DNA of 64,000 bases. Origin: Cellulomonas fimi ATCC 484 (GTDB lineage: Bacteria; Actinomycetota; Actinomycetes; Actinomycetales; Cellulomonadaceae). The notes beneath the pieces were generated by a model. That model had not been told where the DNA came from. It did no database searches and saw nothing but the letters and a program-made list of their open reading frames with translations. This document shows positions 1-7,762 of this stretch, in pieces. The DNA lies in NCBI RefSeq assembly GCF_000212695.1, contig NC_015514.1, forward strand, positions 186,001 through 250,000. Reading direction: 5' to 3'. Position 1 is the stretch's first letter; every line of letters begins with the position of its first letter. Position numbers and translations under genes: made by a program.

Positions 1-15
1 TTACGGGTCGTCCGG

Positions 16-1587
16 TCACTCGGCGACGAGGCTCGTGCCGCCGGAGAACTGCGAGAGCTGGAAGATCACGAACTCGGCCGGCTTGACCGGTGCGATCCCG
101 ATGCGGCACGTGACCTGCCCGGCGTCGATGGCCTCGGCGGGGTTGGTCTCCCGGTCGCACTGGACGAAGAAGGCCTCCTCGGGGCTGAGCCCGAACAGGG
201 CGCCCTTGCGCCACTCGTTGACGAGGAACGACGCGATGGTGCGCCGGATCCGCGCCCACAGGGCGTCGTCGTTCGGCTCGAACACGACCCACTGGGTGCC
301 GACGAGGATCGACTCCTCCAGGTAGTTGAAGAGCCGCCGCACGTTGACGTACCGCCACGCCGGGTCGGACGACAGGGTGCGCGCGCCCCAGACGCGCACG
401 CCGCGGCCGGGGAACGTGCGGATCGCGTTGACGCCGACCGGGTTGAGCAGGTTGTGCTCGGCGCGCGTGATCTGCGTGGCCAGCGTGATCGCGCCGCGGA
501 TGACCTCGTTCGCGGGCGCCTTGTGCACGCCGCGGGTGTCGTCGTTGCGCGCCCAGATGCCGGCGACGTGACCGCTCGGCGGCACGAACCGGTTGGTGCC
601 GGACGCCGGGTCGAACACCTTCACGTACGGCCAGTACAGCGCCGCGTACTTCGAGTCGTACCCGGCCTGGTCGACGCGCCAGTCCTTGATCTGCTGCGGG
701 CCGAGCCCGGGCGGCGGGTCGAGGATCGCCATGCGGTCGCCCATGAGCTCGCAGTGCGCGATCATCGCGAGCTGCACCGCCTGGAACGTCTCCAGGTCGA
801 TCGCCCCCTGCTCCAGCGCGGCCACGAGGTCCGGCACCGCGACGATCGTCACCTCGTCGATCGCCTCGAGCCCCGAGAAGCCCGTGCGGTCCGCGGCGTC
901 GCCGATGTAGTCGTCCGCTCCCAGGTCGCCCGTCGCGGGCGGCTCCGGCTCGGGCTCCGGCTCGATGAGGTCCGCGACGCCCTTGTCGGGCTTGACGAGC
1001 GCGCTGCCGCTCGCGAGCTCCTCGATCGTGATGAGCTTGGACTGCTGGTTGACCTTGGTCGCGACGTTGTCGTCGCCGCGCTTGGTCGTGACGTTGTCGT
1101 ACGTCTCCGCAGCCTTGCCGTCGAGCAGGACGACGAGCTTGAACTGGTCGTCGGGCGCGTTCTCGCCGCCCGCCTCCGCGACCTCGACGCTCAGCTTCTT
1201 CGTCTTCGGAGCCCGCTCGCCGGCCGAGATCCGGTACGCGCCCAGCACCGCCTGCGGCACCGCGGGGAGCGCCTTCGGCGACGCGGCCGTGCGCGGCTGG
1301 TTCGCCGCGTCGTCCGCCGCACCATCGGTGCCGATGCGCACGACGTACGCGTTCGAGCCGCCGTTGAGGAAGTACCCGTACACCGAGTGCGCGAGGTACG
1401 AGCCGGGCAGGAAGTCACCGAACGTCTCCGCGTACTGCGTCCAGTTCGAGACGAGCGTCGGCGTGTTGAACGGGCCCTTGGCCGCCATGCCGACGAAGGC
1501 GGCGACGGACGTCCCGACCCCCTCGATGGGCCGGGTGCCCGCCTCCACCTCCTCGACGTAGACGCCGGGCGACAGGTAGGTCGGCAT
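16..1587 (-). CDS. eCIS/phage-type contractile tail sheath protein
   Basis: Encodes a 523-residue contractile sheath subunit, the outer cylinder that shortens to drive the inner tube of an extracellular contractile injection system. The N-terminus MPTYLSPGVYVEE and the C-terminal part (VWGARTLSSDP near the middle, FVIFQLSQFSGG at the end) are typical of the phage tail sheath family. The middle (about residues 110-290) is a poorly conserved insert with an acidic EPEPEPEP stretch, as in surface-exposed sheath domains. The reading frame is open further upstream, but the start at 1587 is preceded by a strong AAGGAGGGG ribosome site, and upstream codons do not look like sheath. It is the leftmost eCIS gene in the window and is transcribed out of it, so tube and baseplate genes probably follow beyond position 1. 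About 9 kb of foreign DNA separates it from the next eCIS gene. Confidence 0.95.
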   Translation of the reverse strand: MPTYLSPGVYVEEVEAGTRPIEGVGTSVAAFVGMAAKGPFNTPTLVSNWTQYAETFGDFLPGSYLAHSVYGYFLNGGSNAYVVRIGTDGAADDAANQPRTAASPKALPAVPQAVLGAYRISAGERAPKTKKLSVEVAEAGGENAPDDQFKLVVLLDGKAAETYDNVTTKRGDDNVATKVNQQSKLITIEELASGSALVKPDKGVADLIEPEPEPEPPATGDLGADDYIGDAADRTGFSGLEAIDEVTIVAVPDLVAALEQGAIDLETFQAVQLAMIAHCELMGDRMAILDPPPGLGPQQIKDWRVDQAGYDSKYAALYWPYVKVFDPASGTNRFVPPSGHVAGIWARNDDTRGVHKAPANEVIRGAITLATQITRAEHNLLNPVGVNAIRTFPGRGVRVWGARTLSSDPAWRYVNVRRLFNYLEESILVGTQWVVFEPNDDALWARIRRTIASFLVNEWRKGALFGLSPEEAFFVQCDRETNPAEAIDAGQVTCRIGIAPVKPAEFVIFQLSQFSGGTSLVAE

Positions 1588-1628
1588 GTCCCCTCCTTCG
1601 GGCACAGGGAGTCGTGACCCCCAGCCTG

Positions 1629-1655
1629 GGACGGGACCCGCCGACGGTCCCGTCC
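1629..1655 (-). promoter_or_regulatory. Perfect 10-bp hairpin in sheath 5' leader
   Basis: GGACGGGACC at 1629-1638 and its exact complement at 1646-1655 flank a 7-nt loop. It lies about 40 nt upstream of the sheath start and downstream of the paired palindromes, so it would sit in the mRNA leader. It could stabilise or attenuate the sheath transcript, or stop transcription entering from the other side. No T-run follows it on either strand. Confidence 0.5.
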
Positions 1656-1684
1656 GCCCGGACGCTCGGAAGGGAACAGGTGTT

Positions 1685-1714
1685 GCCCGATCGGGCCGCG
1701 ATGCCCCGGTCGGG
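1685..1714. promoter_or_regulatory. Candidate eCIS operator upstream of sheath (variant spacing)
   Basis: GCCCGATCGGGC (1685-1696) is a perfect palindrome matching the GATC-centred box found upstream of other eCIS genes. A second imperfect palindrome, CCCGGTCGGG, lies at 1705-1714. The centres are 19 bp apart instead of the 22 bp seen at the other four sites. The first box is about 98 nt upstream of the sheath start. The proposed binder is the LuxR-type protein of this locus (inference). Confidence 0.5.
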
Positions 1715-2060
1715 ACGACGACGTCTGTGGTCCGCCTGGAGGCACTGTCACGAGCCTCGGAACACCCGCGCCACAACCCCCGCCCCGGCGTGAGCGAGTG
1801 GTGGCGTGACCACGCCGACCATCACATGGTCGTCCTCATGGATCCCGACGGCCCGTTCCCCGCGCCACCGGAGGCGAGGCGAACACCTGCGGGCGCGGCG
1901 AACCGCTGCCCCACGTCCTACCGCCAGCATGAGTGTTCGCGAAGGTCCGCTGACGCGCGTAAGCCCTTCGGTGGGTACGTGTCGTGGCCGCCACCGGCCG
2001 TGCCACTTGGAGTGGGCGGCGCAGTCGCGGCCGCGTGAGATCAGCTCGCCGCCGACTAGC
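1715..2060. other. Intergenic stretch with no recognisable gene
   Basis: Open frames here lack ribosome sites and recognisable protein motifs. The stretch runs from the sheath promoter region to the left end of the first IS481 copy. The last bases before the element are ACTAGC, which carries the CTAG core also present at the target of the second copy. It is probably the residue of DNA that once joined the sheath promoter to the rest of the eCIS locus. Confidence 0.5.
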
Positions 2061-3026
2061 TGTACTCGGCCGGGACGTTGGTGACGTCGGGGGCCGTTGA
2101 CGACAGGAGAACCTCCGGTTGGGCTGTGGCTTGTCGAAGGCCCACACCCACCCGGAGGTTCTCGTGCCTCACGCTAACGCCCGACTGAATCTGCGTGGCC
2201 GCCAGCTGCTGATCGACCGCGTCGTGCATCAGGGTCGACCGGTCGCTCACGTCGCCCACGAGCTCGGGATCGCCCGCCAGACCGGTTACCGATGGGTCCG
2301 GCGCTGGCGCGCCGAGGGGGCCGACGGTCTCGTGGACAGGTCGTCACGGCCGCGGACGAGCCCGAGCAGGACACCGGCCGCCCTGGAGGACGCGATCTGC
2401 GCGGCGCGAGCACGTGACCGGTCAGGGCCGGACGTGCTGGGCGCGGCCCTGGGTGTCCCGGCGCGCACGATCACCAGGGTGCTGCGCCGGCGCGGGATGC
2501 CGTTGCTGCGCGACCTGGACCCGCTGACCGGCCAGGTCGTCCGGGCCAGCAAGGCCACCGCGGTCCGCTACGAACGCGACCGGCCCGGCGAGCTGGTCCA
2601 CGTCGACGTCAAGAAGCTCGGGCGCATCCCCGACGGCGGCGGCTGGCGCGCCCTGGGCCGCGACGTCGCCGACCGGCACCGGGACGACCCCATCGGCTTC
2701 GACTACGTCCATTCCATGGTCGACGACCATTCCCGGCTCGCCTACTCCGAGATCCTCGCGGACGAGAAAGGCGCCACCTGCGCGGGGTTCGTGACGCGCG
2801 CCGCGGCCTACTTCGCCGCTCGCGGCATCACCTGGATCGAGCGGATCATGACCGACAACGCCTGGGCCCACCGCTGGTCACTGCGCGACGTCGCCGCCGA
2901 CCTCGGCGCGAAGCAGGTCTTCATCCGCCCGCACTGCCCCTGGCAGAACGGCAAGGTCGAGCGACTGAACCGCACTCTGCAGACTGAGTGGGCCTACCGG
3001 CAGGTCTTCACCACCAACGACGAACG
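2061..3026 (+). mobile_element. IS481-family element, copy 1, 3'-truncated
   Basis: The left inverted repeat begins TGTACTCGGCCGGGACGTTG at 2061 and matches copy 2 at 9536. The copies are nearly identical over the 966 bp kept here; I count three base differences in the transposase, each changing a residue. The match stops after GAACG at 3026, where an IS3-family element begins, so the last 112 bp including the right inverted repeat are missing. The missing part does not reappear on the far side of the IS3 element, which implies a deletion after that insertion. Confidence 0.9.
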
Positions 3027-3048
3027 GGACTGCTGCAGGGCTGGTTGA
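2164..3048 (+). pseudogene. Truncated IS481-family DDE transposase (copy 1)
   Basis: The GTG start at 2164 follows GGAGG by 5 nt. It encodes an N-terminal helix-turn-helix (GIARQTGYRWVRRWRAEG) and the rve integrase core with the first Asp in VHVDVKKLG and the second in MTDNAWAH. The frame leaves the element at 3026 and ends DCCRAG inside the IS3 inverted repeat. The last residues of the intact copy (ending GGLPPVSRLSP) are therefore lost. Compared with copy 2 there are substitutions Arg/His, Trp/Arg and His/Tyr close to the second Asp. Probably inactive because the C-terminus and right end are gone. Confidence 0.85.
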
Positions 3049-3051
3049 CAC
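3027..3051 (+). repeat. IS3 left terminal inverted repeat
   Basis: Begins GGACTGCTGCAGGGCTGG and pairs with 4268-4292 at 23 of 25 positions. The boundary is set by comparison with the uninterrupted IS481 copy, which reads GAACGAGCC where this copy reads GAACG then GGACTG. Confidence 0.85.
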
Positions 3052-3090
3052 TCCATCTGTGGGACGAGGTCCCGCTGGAAGGATGTCGCT

Positions 3091-3375
3091 GTGCCCAAGA
3101 AGTTCCCGCCCGAGTTCAAGCGTGACGTCGTGCGGGTCGCCCGCCGCGGCGATCTGACGCACGCCGAGGTCGCCGCCGACTTCGACATCTCGATCGAGTC
3201 GGTGCGGCGCTGGGTGCGCCAGGCCGACATCGACGACGGCGTCGTGGACGGCAAGACCACCAGCGAGCAGAACGAGCTGGTCCAGCTGCGCCGCGAGAAG
3301 CGCCGGCTGGAGCAGGAGAACGAGATCCTGCGGCGCGCGGCGGCCTACTTCGCCGCCGGTTCGCTCCCAAAATGA
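3091..3375 (+). CDS. IS3-family transposase OrfA
   Basis: A 94-residue protein with the IS3 OrfA layout. The N-terminal helix-turn-helix (FKRDVVRVARRGDLTHAEVA, then ISIESVRRWVRQ) binds the inverted repeats. It is followed by a leucine-zipper-like coiled coil (LVQLRREKRRLEQENEILRR) for oligomerisation. The GTG start follows GGAAGGA. The stop overlaps the orfB start in ATGA, and the slippery heptamer C CCA AAA just before the stop should allow -1 frameshifting to an OrfAB transposase. OrfA alone usually acts as a regulator of transposition. Confidence 0.9.
   Translation: MPKKFPPEFKRDVVRVARRGDLTHAEVAADFDISIESVRRWVRQADIDDGVVDGKTTSEQNELVQLRREKRRLEQENEILRRAAAYFAAGSLPK
3366..3372 (+). other. Programmed -1 frameshift heptamer CCCAAAA
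   Basis: In the orfA frame the codons are CTC CCA AAA TGA, so C CCA AAA is a canonical X XXY YYZ slippery site immediately before the orfA stop. A -1 slip reads AAA ATG AGC into orfB. This is the standard way IS3 elements make the active fusion transposase. Confidence 0.7.
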
Positions 3376-4253
3376 GCTACCCGCTGGTCCGTGACCTGGC
3401 CGCCGAGGGCATCCCGGTGCGGTTGACCTGCGGGGTGCTCGGCCACTCGAGGCAGGCGTACTACGCCTGGCTCGCCGAGCCGGTCGGCCAGCGCGAACTC
3501 GAGGACGCCTGCCTGACCAACGCCCTGATCGACGCCCATGGCGACGACCCGGAGTTCGGCTACCGCTTCCTGGCCGACGAGCTCGAGCGCGCCGGCCACG
3601 GCGTCGGCGAACGCAGGGTCTGGCGGCTGTGCTCCCAGCAGCGGCTGTGGTCAACCACCGTCCGCAAGGGGCGCCGCGGCGCCGGGAAGTCCCCCGGGCC
3701 AGCGGTCCACGACGACCACGTCCGTCGGGACTTCACCGCCGCCGGCCCGGACCAGGTGTGGGTCACCGACATCACCGAGCACCCCACCGCCGAGGGCAAG
3801 GTCTACTGCTGCGCGATCAAGGACCTGTTCAGCAACCGGATCGTCGGCTACGCGATCGACGAACGGATGACCGCCCAGCTCGCCGTCACCGCGCTGCGCA
3901 CCGCCGTCGCCAGACGTGCCCCGAGCGGCGTCGTGGTGGTCCACTCGGACCGCGGCGCGCAATTTCGAGCGCGGAGCTTCCGGGCGGTCCTGGCCGCCGC
4001 AGGTCTGCAGGGATCGATGGGTCGCGTCGCCTCCGCCGGGGACAACGCGGCGATGGAGTCATGGAACGCGCTGCTGCAGAAGAACGTCCTGAACCGTCGC
4101 CGCTGGGCCACCCGCGACGACCTGCACGACGCGATCGTCTTCTGGATCGAACGGACCTACAACCGCCGTCGACGCCAGCGCGCCCTCGGCAAGCTCACCC
4201 CGGTCGAGTTCGAGCTCGCCTTCACCGCCCAGAACGCCGCCCTTGCGGCATGA
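3372..4253 (+). CDS. IS3-family transposase OrfB (DDE integrase core)
   Basis: A 293-residue catalytic protein. The HTH_21-like N-terminus (GVLGHSRQAYYAWLAEP, then DPEFGYRFLADELERAG) precedes the rve core. The catalytic triad is visible as Asp in WVTDITEH, Asp in VVHSDRGAQF and Glu in DNAAMESWNALLQK. The C-terminus YNRRRRQRALGKLTPVEFE is typical of IS3. The ATG overlaps the orfA stop; in practice expression is probably as the OrfAB fusion. No stop or frameshift is visible, so the element may still be active. Confidence 0.93.
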   Translation: MSYPLVRDLAAEGIPVRLTCGVLGHSRQAYYAWLAEPVGQRELEDACLTNALIDAHGDDPEFGYRFLADELERAGHGVGERRVWRLCSQQRLWSTTVRKGRRGAGKSPGPAVHDDHVRRDFTAAGPDQVWVTDITEHPTAEGKVYCCAIKDLFSNRIVGYAIDERMTAQLAVTALRTAVARRAPSGVVVVHSDRGAQFRARSFRAVLAAAGLQGSMGRVASAGDNAAMESWNALLQKNVLNRRRWATRDDLHDAIVFWIERTYNRRRRQRALGKLTPVEFELAFTAQNAALAA

Positions 4254-4267
4254 TCACCACTCACGCC

Positions 4268-4292
4268 GTGTCAACCGACCCTGCAGCAGTCC
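4268..4292 (-). repeat. IS3 right terminal inverted repeat
   Basis: Reverse complement begins GGACTGCTGCAGGGTCGG. It is read in frame by the truncated RHS gene, whose last native residues GPIG are followed by TAAGSVDTA encoded by the inverted repeat and the element's edge. Confidence 0.85.
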
Positions 4293-5570
4293 CAATCGGG
4301 CCTGGTATCCAGGACGCGATCTCGCCGACAACCGCGGCGGCCTTGACCAGGCCTCTCCACGAGAAGGTGCCGCCTAGGTCGGTGCAGTTGATGGGGTCGG
4401 CGTTGCAGTAGTCATAGGCGTTGGCGGAGCCGCCGGGGACGGGGTCGACTTGCAGGAAGCGGCCCAGGGTGGGGGTGTAGAGGCGGACGCCCATGAGGAT
4501 GGTGCCGGTGGGGGTGTCGGCGGAGCGTTGTGCGGCACCGAGCCACCCGTATCGGGCCGGGGGTGCGTTCGAAGTGGCGCCGGAGGTCAGGGGTTGGGGG
4601 ACGCCGAACTCGTCGAACGCGGTGCGGGTCAGGGTGGTGTAGTCGGCGTTCGGTTGGTCGTCGGGGATGGGGAGGGTGGCGGTGATGTCGCCGTGCAGGT
4701 CGACGAGCTGCAGGACGCGGCCACCGGTCTTGGCGGTCTGGACGGCGATGTTGCCGTCGGCGCCTTCGACGTAGCGGGAGACCTTGTCGGGCTGGGTGAG
4801 GTCCTCGGCGATCCAGGACGGTTCGTCTCCGTCGCCGTCGTAGTGGTTGAGCGACTCGGTGGAGTTCGCCCAGGCACCGTTGACCCAGGCGAAGGTGTCC
4901 TGCTCGTGGAACCGCTGCAGCGGGTCGAGGGTCCAGGTCGTGCGCTCGACCTCGGGGACTTCCTGGGCGGCGACCAGGTCGTTGACGTGGTACCCGGTGG
5001 TCGCCACGGCGGTGCTGTCGGCGGTGGGCATGGCGGTGATCCGCCCAGCGGGTCGTAGGCCCACGCCGAGCCGTTGCTGCCGCTGGTCGTGACGAGCCGG
5101 TCGGCGGAGTCGTAGGTCGAGGTGGTCACGCTCGCACCGGTCATGCCGGGGCACGGGCCGTTCGCCGCCCCGGTGGCGGTGGTGAACGACGTGCGGTTGG
5201 TGTGGGTGTCGAACCCGTACAGCCGGCTCGTGCACGCGCCCGTCGTGGTGGAGGTGTCGTCGACGGCGGTCAGGCGCCCGAGCCGGTCGTAGGTGTAGTC
5301 CTGGCTCCCGACGTCGGTGGTGGTGTGGGTGATCCACTGCCCGCGGTGGTTCTCCACCACCGAGTCCGCTGCGATCGTCTCGCCGTCGGAGGTGCGGGTG
5401 TAGGTGCGGGCGACCGGGACACGGGCGGTGTCGTAACCGATGGTGAGCGTGACGCCGCCGGGCAGGGTCTGGGACTCCAGCTGCCCGTCCGGGCCCCAGG
5501 TCGGGACGATGTCACCCGCGACCGATGCCCAACGGCGCCTCATGGGCACCCTGTCGGTCGACTCGCTCAC
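4293..5570 (-). pseudogene. RHS-repeat polymorphic toxin fragment, frameshifted and tipless
   Basis: Encodes the last part of an RHS shell. YD repeats (YTYDRLGRLTAVDD, STYDSADRLVTTSG, AYDPLG) lead into the core end (LMGVRLYTPTLGRFLQVDP, then NAYDYCNADPINCTDLGG). A one-base deletion near 5041-5046 breaks the frame. The upstream frame reads AYDPLG then nonsense, while the downstream frame resumes RITAMPTADSTAV, so the expected CTGGGCCGG has become CTGGGCGG. After the core only a short pre-toxin stretch (WRGLVKAAAVVGEIASWIPG) remains before the IS3 edge, so the toxin tip is deleted. The 5' end is also missing: the possible GTG at 5570 overlaps the stop of the preceding gene, and the first residues do not look like RHS. 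RHS toxins can be cargo of contractile injection systems, which makes its place in this locus suggestive. Confidence 0.85.
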
Positions 5571-6031
5571 AGCGACCGGGCGAGCCTCAGGCGCTTTGCG
5601 ATCACTCGTTCCTGGCGGCCCATGCGTGACTTCTCGAGCCGGTCATCCGTGGTGTACCCGGCTAACGCCGTCAGCGGCTCCTCGTCGTCCCTTCCCGTGA
5701 GGACGAGCGAGGGCACATACGACTCCGCGATCATGCCCCCAGCAGTCACGACTCGAGTGGCTTCGATCTGCGACCACAGCCGGTGCCGCTGGCTGACGTA
5801 CCCGTAGTAATGGACGCCTACGTGATCGACGACGACCCGAACGAAGGGGCAGCGAAGAAGCAGGTACAGCCCTGGCAGGCCCATGAGGGCAGTCGTCACG
5901 AGGATCGTGCTGAGTTCCGCTCCGGGATCGAGCGATGACGCTGCACCGGTGACGAAAGCCACGAGTCCGAGTGTCCAGACAAGCCAACGCCAGGGCGACC
6001 GTAGGGTCACCCGATCGTTTTTAGCCTGCAT
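5567..6031 (-). CDS. Two-TM membrane protein with PH-like domain; possible immunity protein
   Basis: A 154-residue protein. Two hydrophobic helices at about residues 15-55 (WRWLVWTLGLVAFVTGAA and ILVTTALMGLPGLYLLL) precede a beta-rich segment (VRVVVDHVGVHYYGY) like bacterial PH-type domains. The start at 6031 is chosen because GGAGGA lies 5 nt upstream; an earlier in-frame ATG lacks such a site. Codon use is less GC-biased than in the eCIS genes, which suggests transfer. It lies directly upstream of the RHS fragment. Membrane proteins of this size often serve as immunity factors beside polymorphic toxins, but nothing here proves that. Confidence 0.65.
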   Translation of the reverse strand: MQAKNDRVTLRSPWRWLVWTLGLVAFVTGAASSLDPGAELSTILVTTALMGLPGLYLLLRCPFVRVVVDHVGVHYYGYVSQRHRLWSQIEATRVVTAGGMIAESYVPSLVLTGRDDEEPLTALAGYTTDDRLEKSRMGRQERVIAKRLRLARSL

Positions 6032-6253
6032 TGCTTCCTCCAGCATGCGCACTCCAACAAGGGGGCGCAATCATTCAGTACGATGGCAGTCTCAACCGGT
6101 CAACGCACCACGGCGCCCGTCGCGCCTGGACGGCAGTGTGCCGGGCTGGCGCGAGTTGCGGTTCCGATCGTGCTCGCCGGGACAGTTCGGGTGTGCACGC
6201 GCTTCCGGCGAAGAAGCGCGGTTGATGTGGGATCCACGAGGGCGAGTGTGGGT

Positions 6254-6463
6254 ATGTCGCGGAGCCGACTGATCGACAAGTGGGAAGACGACTTGCCCGG
6301 CCTTTCTGACGACGGCGTGCGAGATCGCGTGCGCATGGCTCGGGCGAACGCCGCGGACGCTGTTGCTCCAGGTACGGGTCGGAATCCGAAGGCGGGCCGG
6401 ATGTGGCGCGCGAAGTTGCAGTCGGCTGAGGCCGAGCTGTTGCGGCGCGGTCTGCGGCCCTAG
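6254..6463 (+). CDS. Small conserved actinobacterial protein of unknown function
   Basis: A 69-residue basic, helical protein: MSRSRLIDKWEDDLPGLSDD, a central Arg-rich helix, GRNPKAGRMWRAKLQSAEAE and a LLRRGLRP end. The pattern of a KWEDDLPGLSD start and a RNPKA-MWR-AEAEL-RRGL end resembles a small actinobacterial family I recall only as hypothetical. The internal ATG is chosen because the sequence before it does not fit; the ribosome site is weak. It is the only non-transposase gene on the plus strand in the cargo region and converges with the next gene, overlapping it by 4 bp. Confidence 0.5.
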   Translation: MSRSRLIDKWEDDLPGLSDDGVRDRVRMARANAADAVAPGTGRNPKAGRMWRAKLQSAEAELLRRGLRP

Positions 6464-6918
6464 TCCCGTGGCGCCTTGTCAAGGAGTCGCTCGGTGTCCT
6501 CTGGTATCAACAGGTTGAGCGAGGGCAGGAGCTGGAGGTCGTCGAGGGACCCGGGTCGTTCGGTTACCACTCTGGTGGGATTCCGGTCGTCGACGCTCAG
6601 GACCGTGACGCGCCCGCGTTCGTAGTGAACGACCTCCGCGAACGGCCACTGGTCACGAACGAACTGCGGGTGCACGCCCAGTGCGGTCCAGGTGCCGTCA
6701 CGCAGCGCATAGTCGACCAGCTTGGCTCTCGCGTCGGCGCGGCCAGGCTCGGGCAGGGTGAACGGGTGCCCCGGTTCTGCTCCGTCAGGCGCTTGACTGA
6801 ACAGGTAGACCGCGACGATTCGACCTCTCGGCACTCGTCGAGCGACAACCGCGAAGCCGTCAGGGCGACCAGGTCGAGGGAGGAGGAACGTCGAGCCCTC
6901 CGGGATCGACGTGCTCAT
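6460..6918 (-). CDS. Possible Imm26-like immunity protein
   Basis: A soluble 152-residue protein beginning with a beta-rich segment (EGSTFLLPRPGRPDGFAVVA, then GRIVAVYLFS), the arrangement of immunity-26-type proteins in which an early 'G-F-xx-P' strand is followed by a 'G-R-V' strand. The rest (WTALGVHPQFVRDQWPFAEV, ending IPEDTERLLDKAPRD) has no motif I can name. GGGAG lies about 11 nt before the start, which is long. No toxin gene is adjacent apart from the degraded RHS. The assignment rests on overall pattern and context only. Confidence 0.5.
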   Translation of the reverse strand: MSTSIPEGSTFLLPRPGRPDGFAVVARRVPRGRIVAVYLFSQAPDGAEPGHPFTLPEPGRADARAKLVDYALRDGTWTALGVHPQFVRDQWPFAEVVHYERGRVTVLSVDDRNPTRVVTERPGSLDDLQLLPSLNLLIPEDTERLLDKAPRD

Positions 6919-6995
6919 GCCTAGCGCACTCCCTTAATCGAGTGACTCACCCTTCAATCGTCCGGCTCCCAAGCCTTCAGGTTGGGAGACGCGCC

Positions 6996-7658
6996 CTAGC
7001 CGCACCGGCGGTACCCGATCTGGTCAAGGTCGTCCGCCAACGCCGCCATGTCGGTCTCGGGGTTGAGGCGCTGCACGAGCTCCTGCGTCAGAGGTTCGAG
7101 CGCGAAGACCGCGCGGACCGCGCTCGAGTCGACCTGCGACTCGTAGTAGTCCTCGACGAAGCGCTCGTAGGCCTCGGGGGAATAGTCCACCAGCATCGCG
7201 AAGAGCCAGTTCGCCCCGTCAGGATCGTCGCCGGAGGGAAAGGCGATGTCCCCGGCGTGCCAGCCGTCGTCCTCGGTCTGGCGCCACAGGCATACCGTGG
7301 CCAGCAAGGTCGCGCCGTCACTGAACGCCGGCTCCGTGACATGGTCGGCGAAGACCGCCGGCACGCTCTCGACGAGTCCGGGCCACAACCTCCCGTTGTT
7401 GACGTACGGGCTCATGTCCGATTCGTGGTCGAACCCGCGGACGAACACCCCGGCTGAGGCAAAGACGATCGACCACTCGTCGCCCGACCCGTTACGCATG
7501 GACGCCATGTCCTCATCCGGCGCCCAGTGTGAGTCGAACGAGAAGTACCGCCCGTCCCACTCCGGGCTCATCACAGCGTCCAGGGTCGCCAACACGCGAC
7601 ACCGGTCACGAAGCAGCGAGATCTGCGGCAGGGCGCGGGCGACATCGTGCGCGGTCAT
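6996..7658 (-). CDS. Conserved protein of toxin-immunity neighbourhoods, function unknown
   Basis: A soluble, acidic 220-residue protein. Distinctive stretches are LATLDAVMSPEWDGRYFSFD, WAPDEDMASMRNGSGDEWSI, VFVRGFDHESDMSPYVNN and ANWLFAMLVDYSPEAYERFV. I recall similar uncharacterised proteins in actinobacteria, often beside polymorphic toxins. No catalytic motif is visible. There is no clear Shine-Dalgarno before the ATG at 7658. It sits in a row of minus-strand single genes separated by gaps, as in orphan immunity arrays. Confidence 0.6.
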   Translation of the reverse strand: MTAHDVARALPQISLLRDRCRVLATLDAVMSPEWDGRYFSFDSHWAPDEDMASMRNGSGDEWSIVFASAGVFVRGFDHESDMSPYVNNGRLWPGLVESVPAVFADHVTEPAFSDGATLLATVCLWRQTEDDGWHAGDIAFPSGDDPDGANWLFAMLVDYSPEAYERFVEDYYESQVDSSAVRAVFALEPLTQELVQRLNPETDMAALADDLDQIGYRRCG

Positions 7659-7762
7659 AGGGACATTGAACTCGGGGTGACGTCCGACTCAGGTAAAGAC
7701 GGTGGGACGCGCGGTGACACGGGCGAGGCGGGGCGCGTGGGCCCAGGCGTAGCTGGGCGACG

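Larger units (their letters stand above)
3027..4292 (+). mobile_element. IS3-family insertion sequence, apparently intact
   Basis: A 1266-bp element bounded by 25-bp inverted repeats beginning GGACTGCTGCAGGG (3027-3051 and 4268-4292) that match at 23 of 25 positions. It carries overlapping orfA and orfB with a slippery heptamer. The left flank is the interior of the IS481 element and the right flank is RHS coding sequence, so no target duplication can be recognised. The usual reading is insertion into IS481 followed by an adjacent deletion. Confidence 0.9.
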
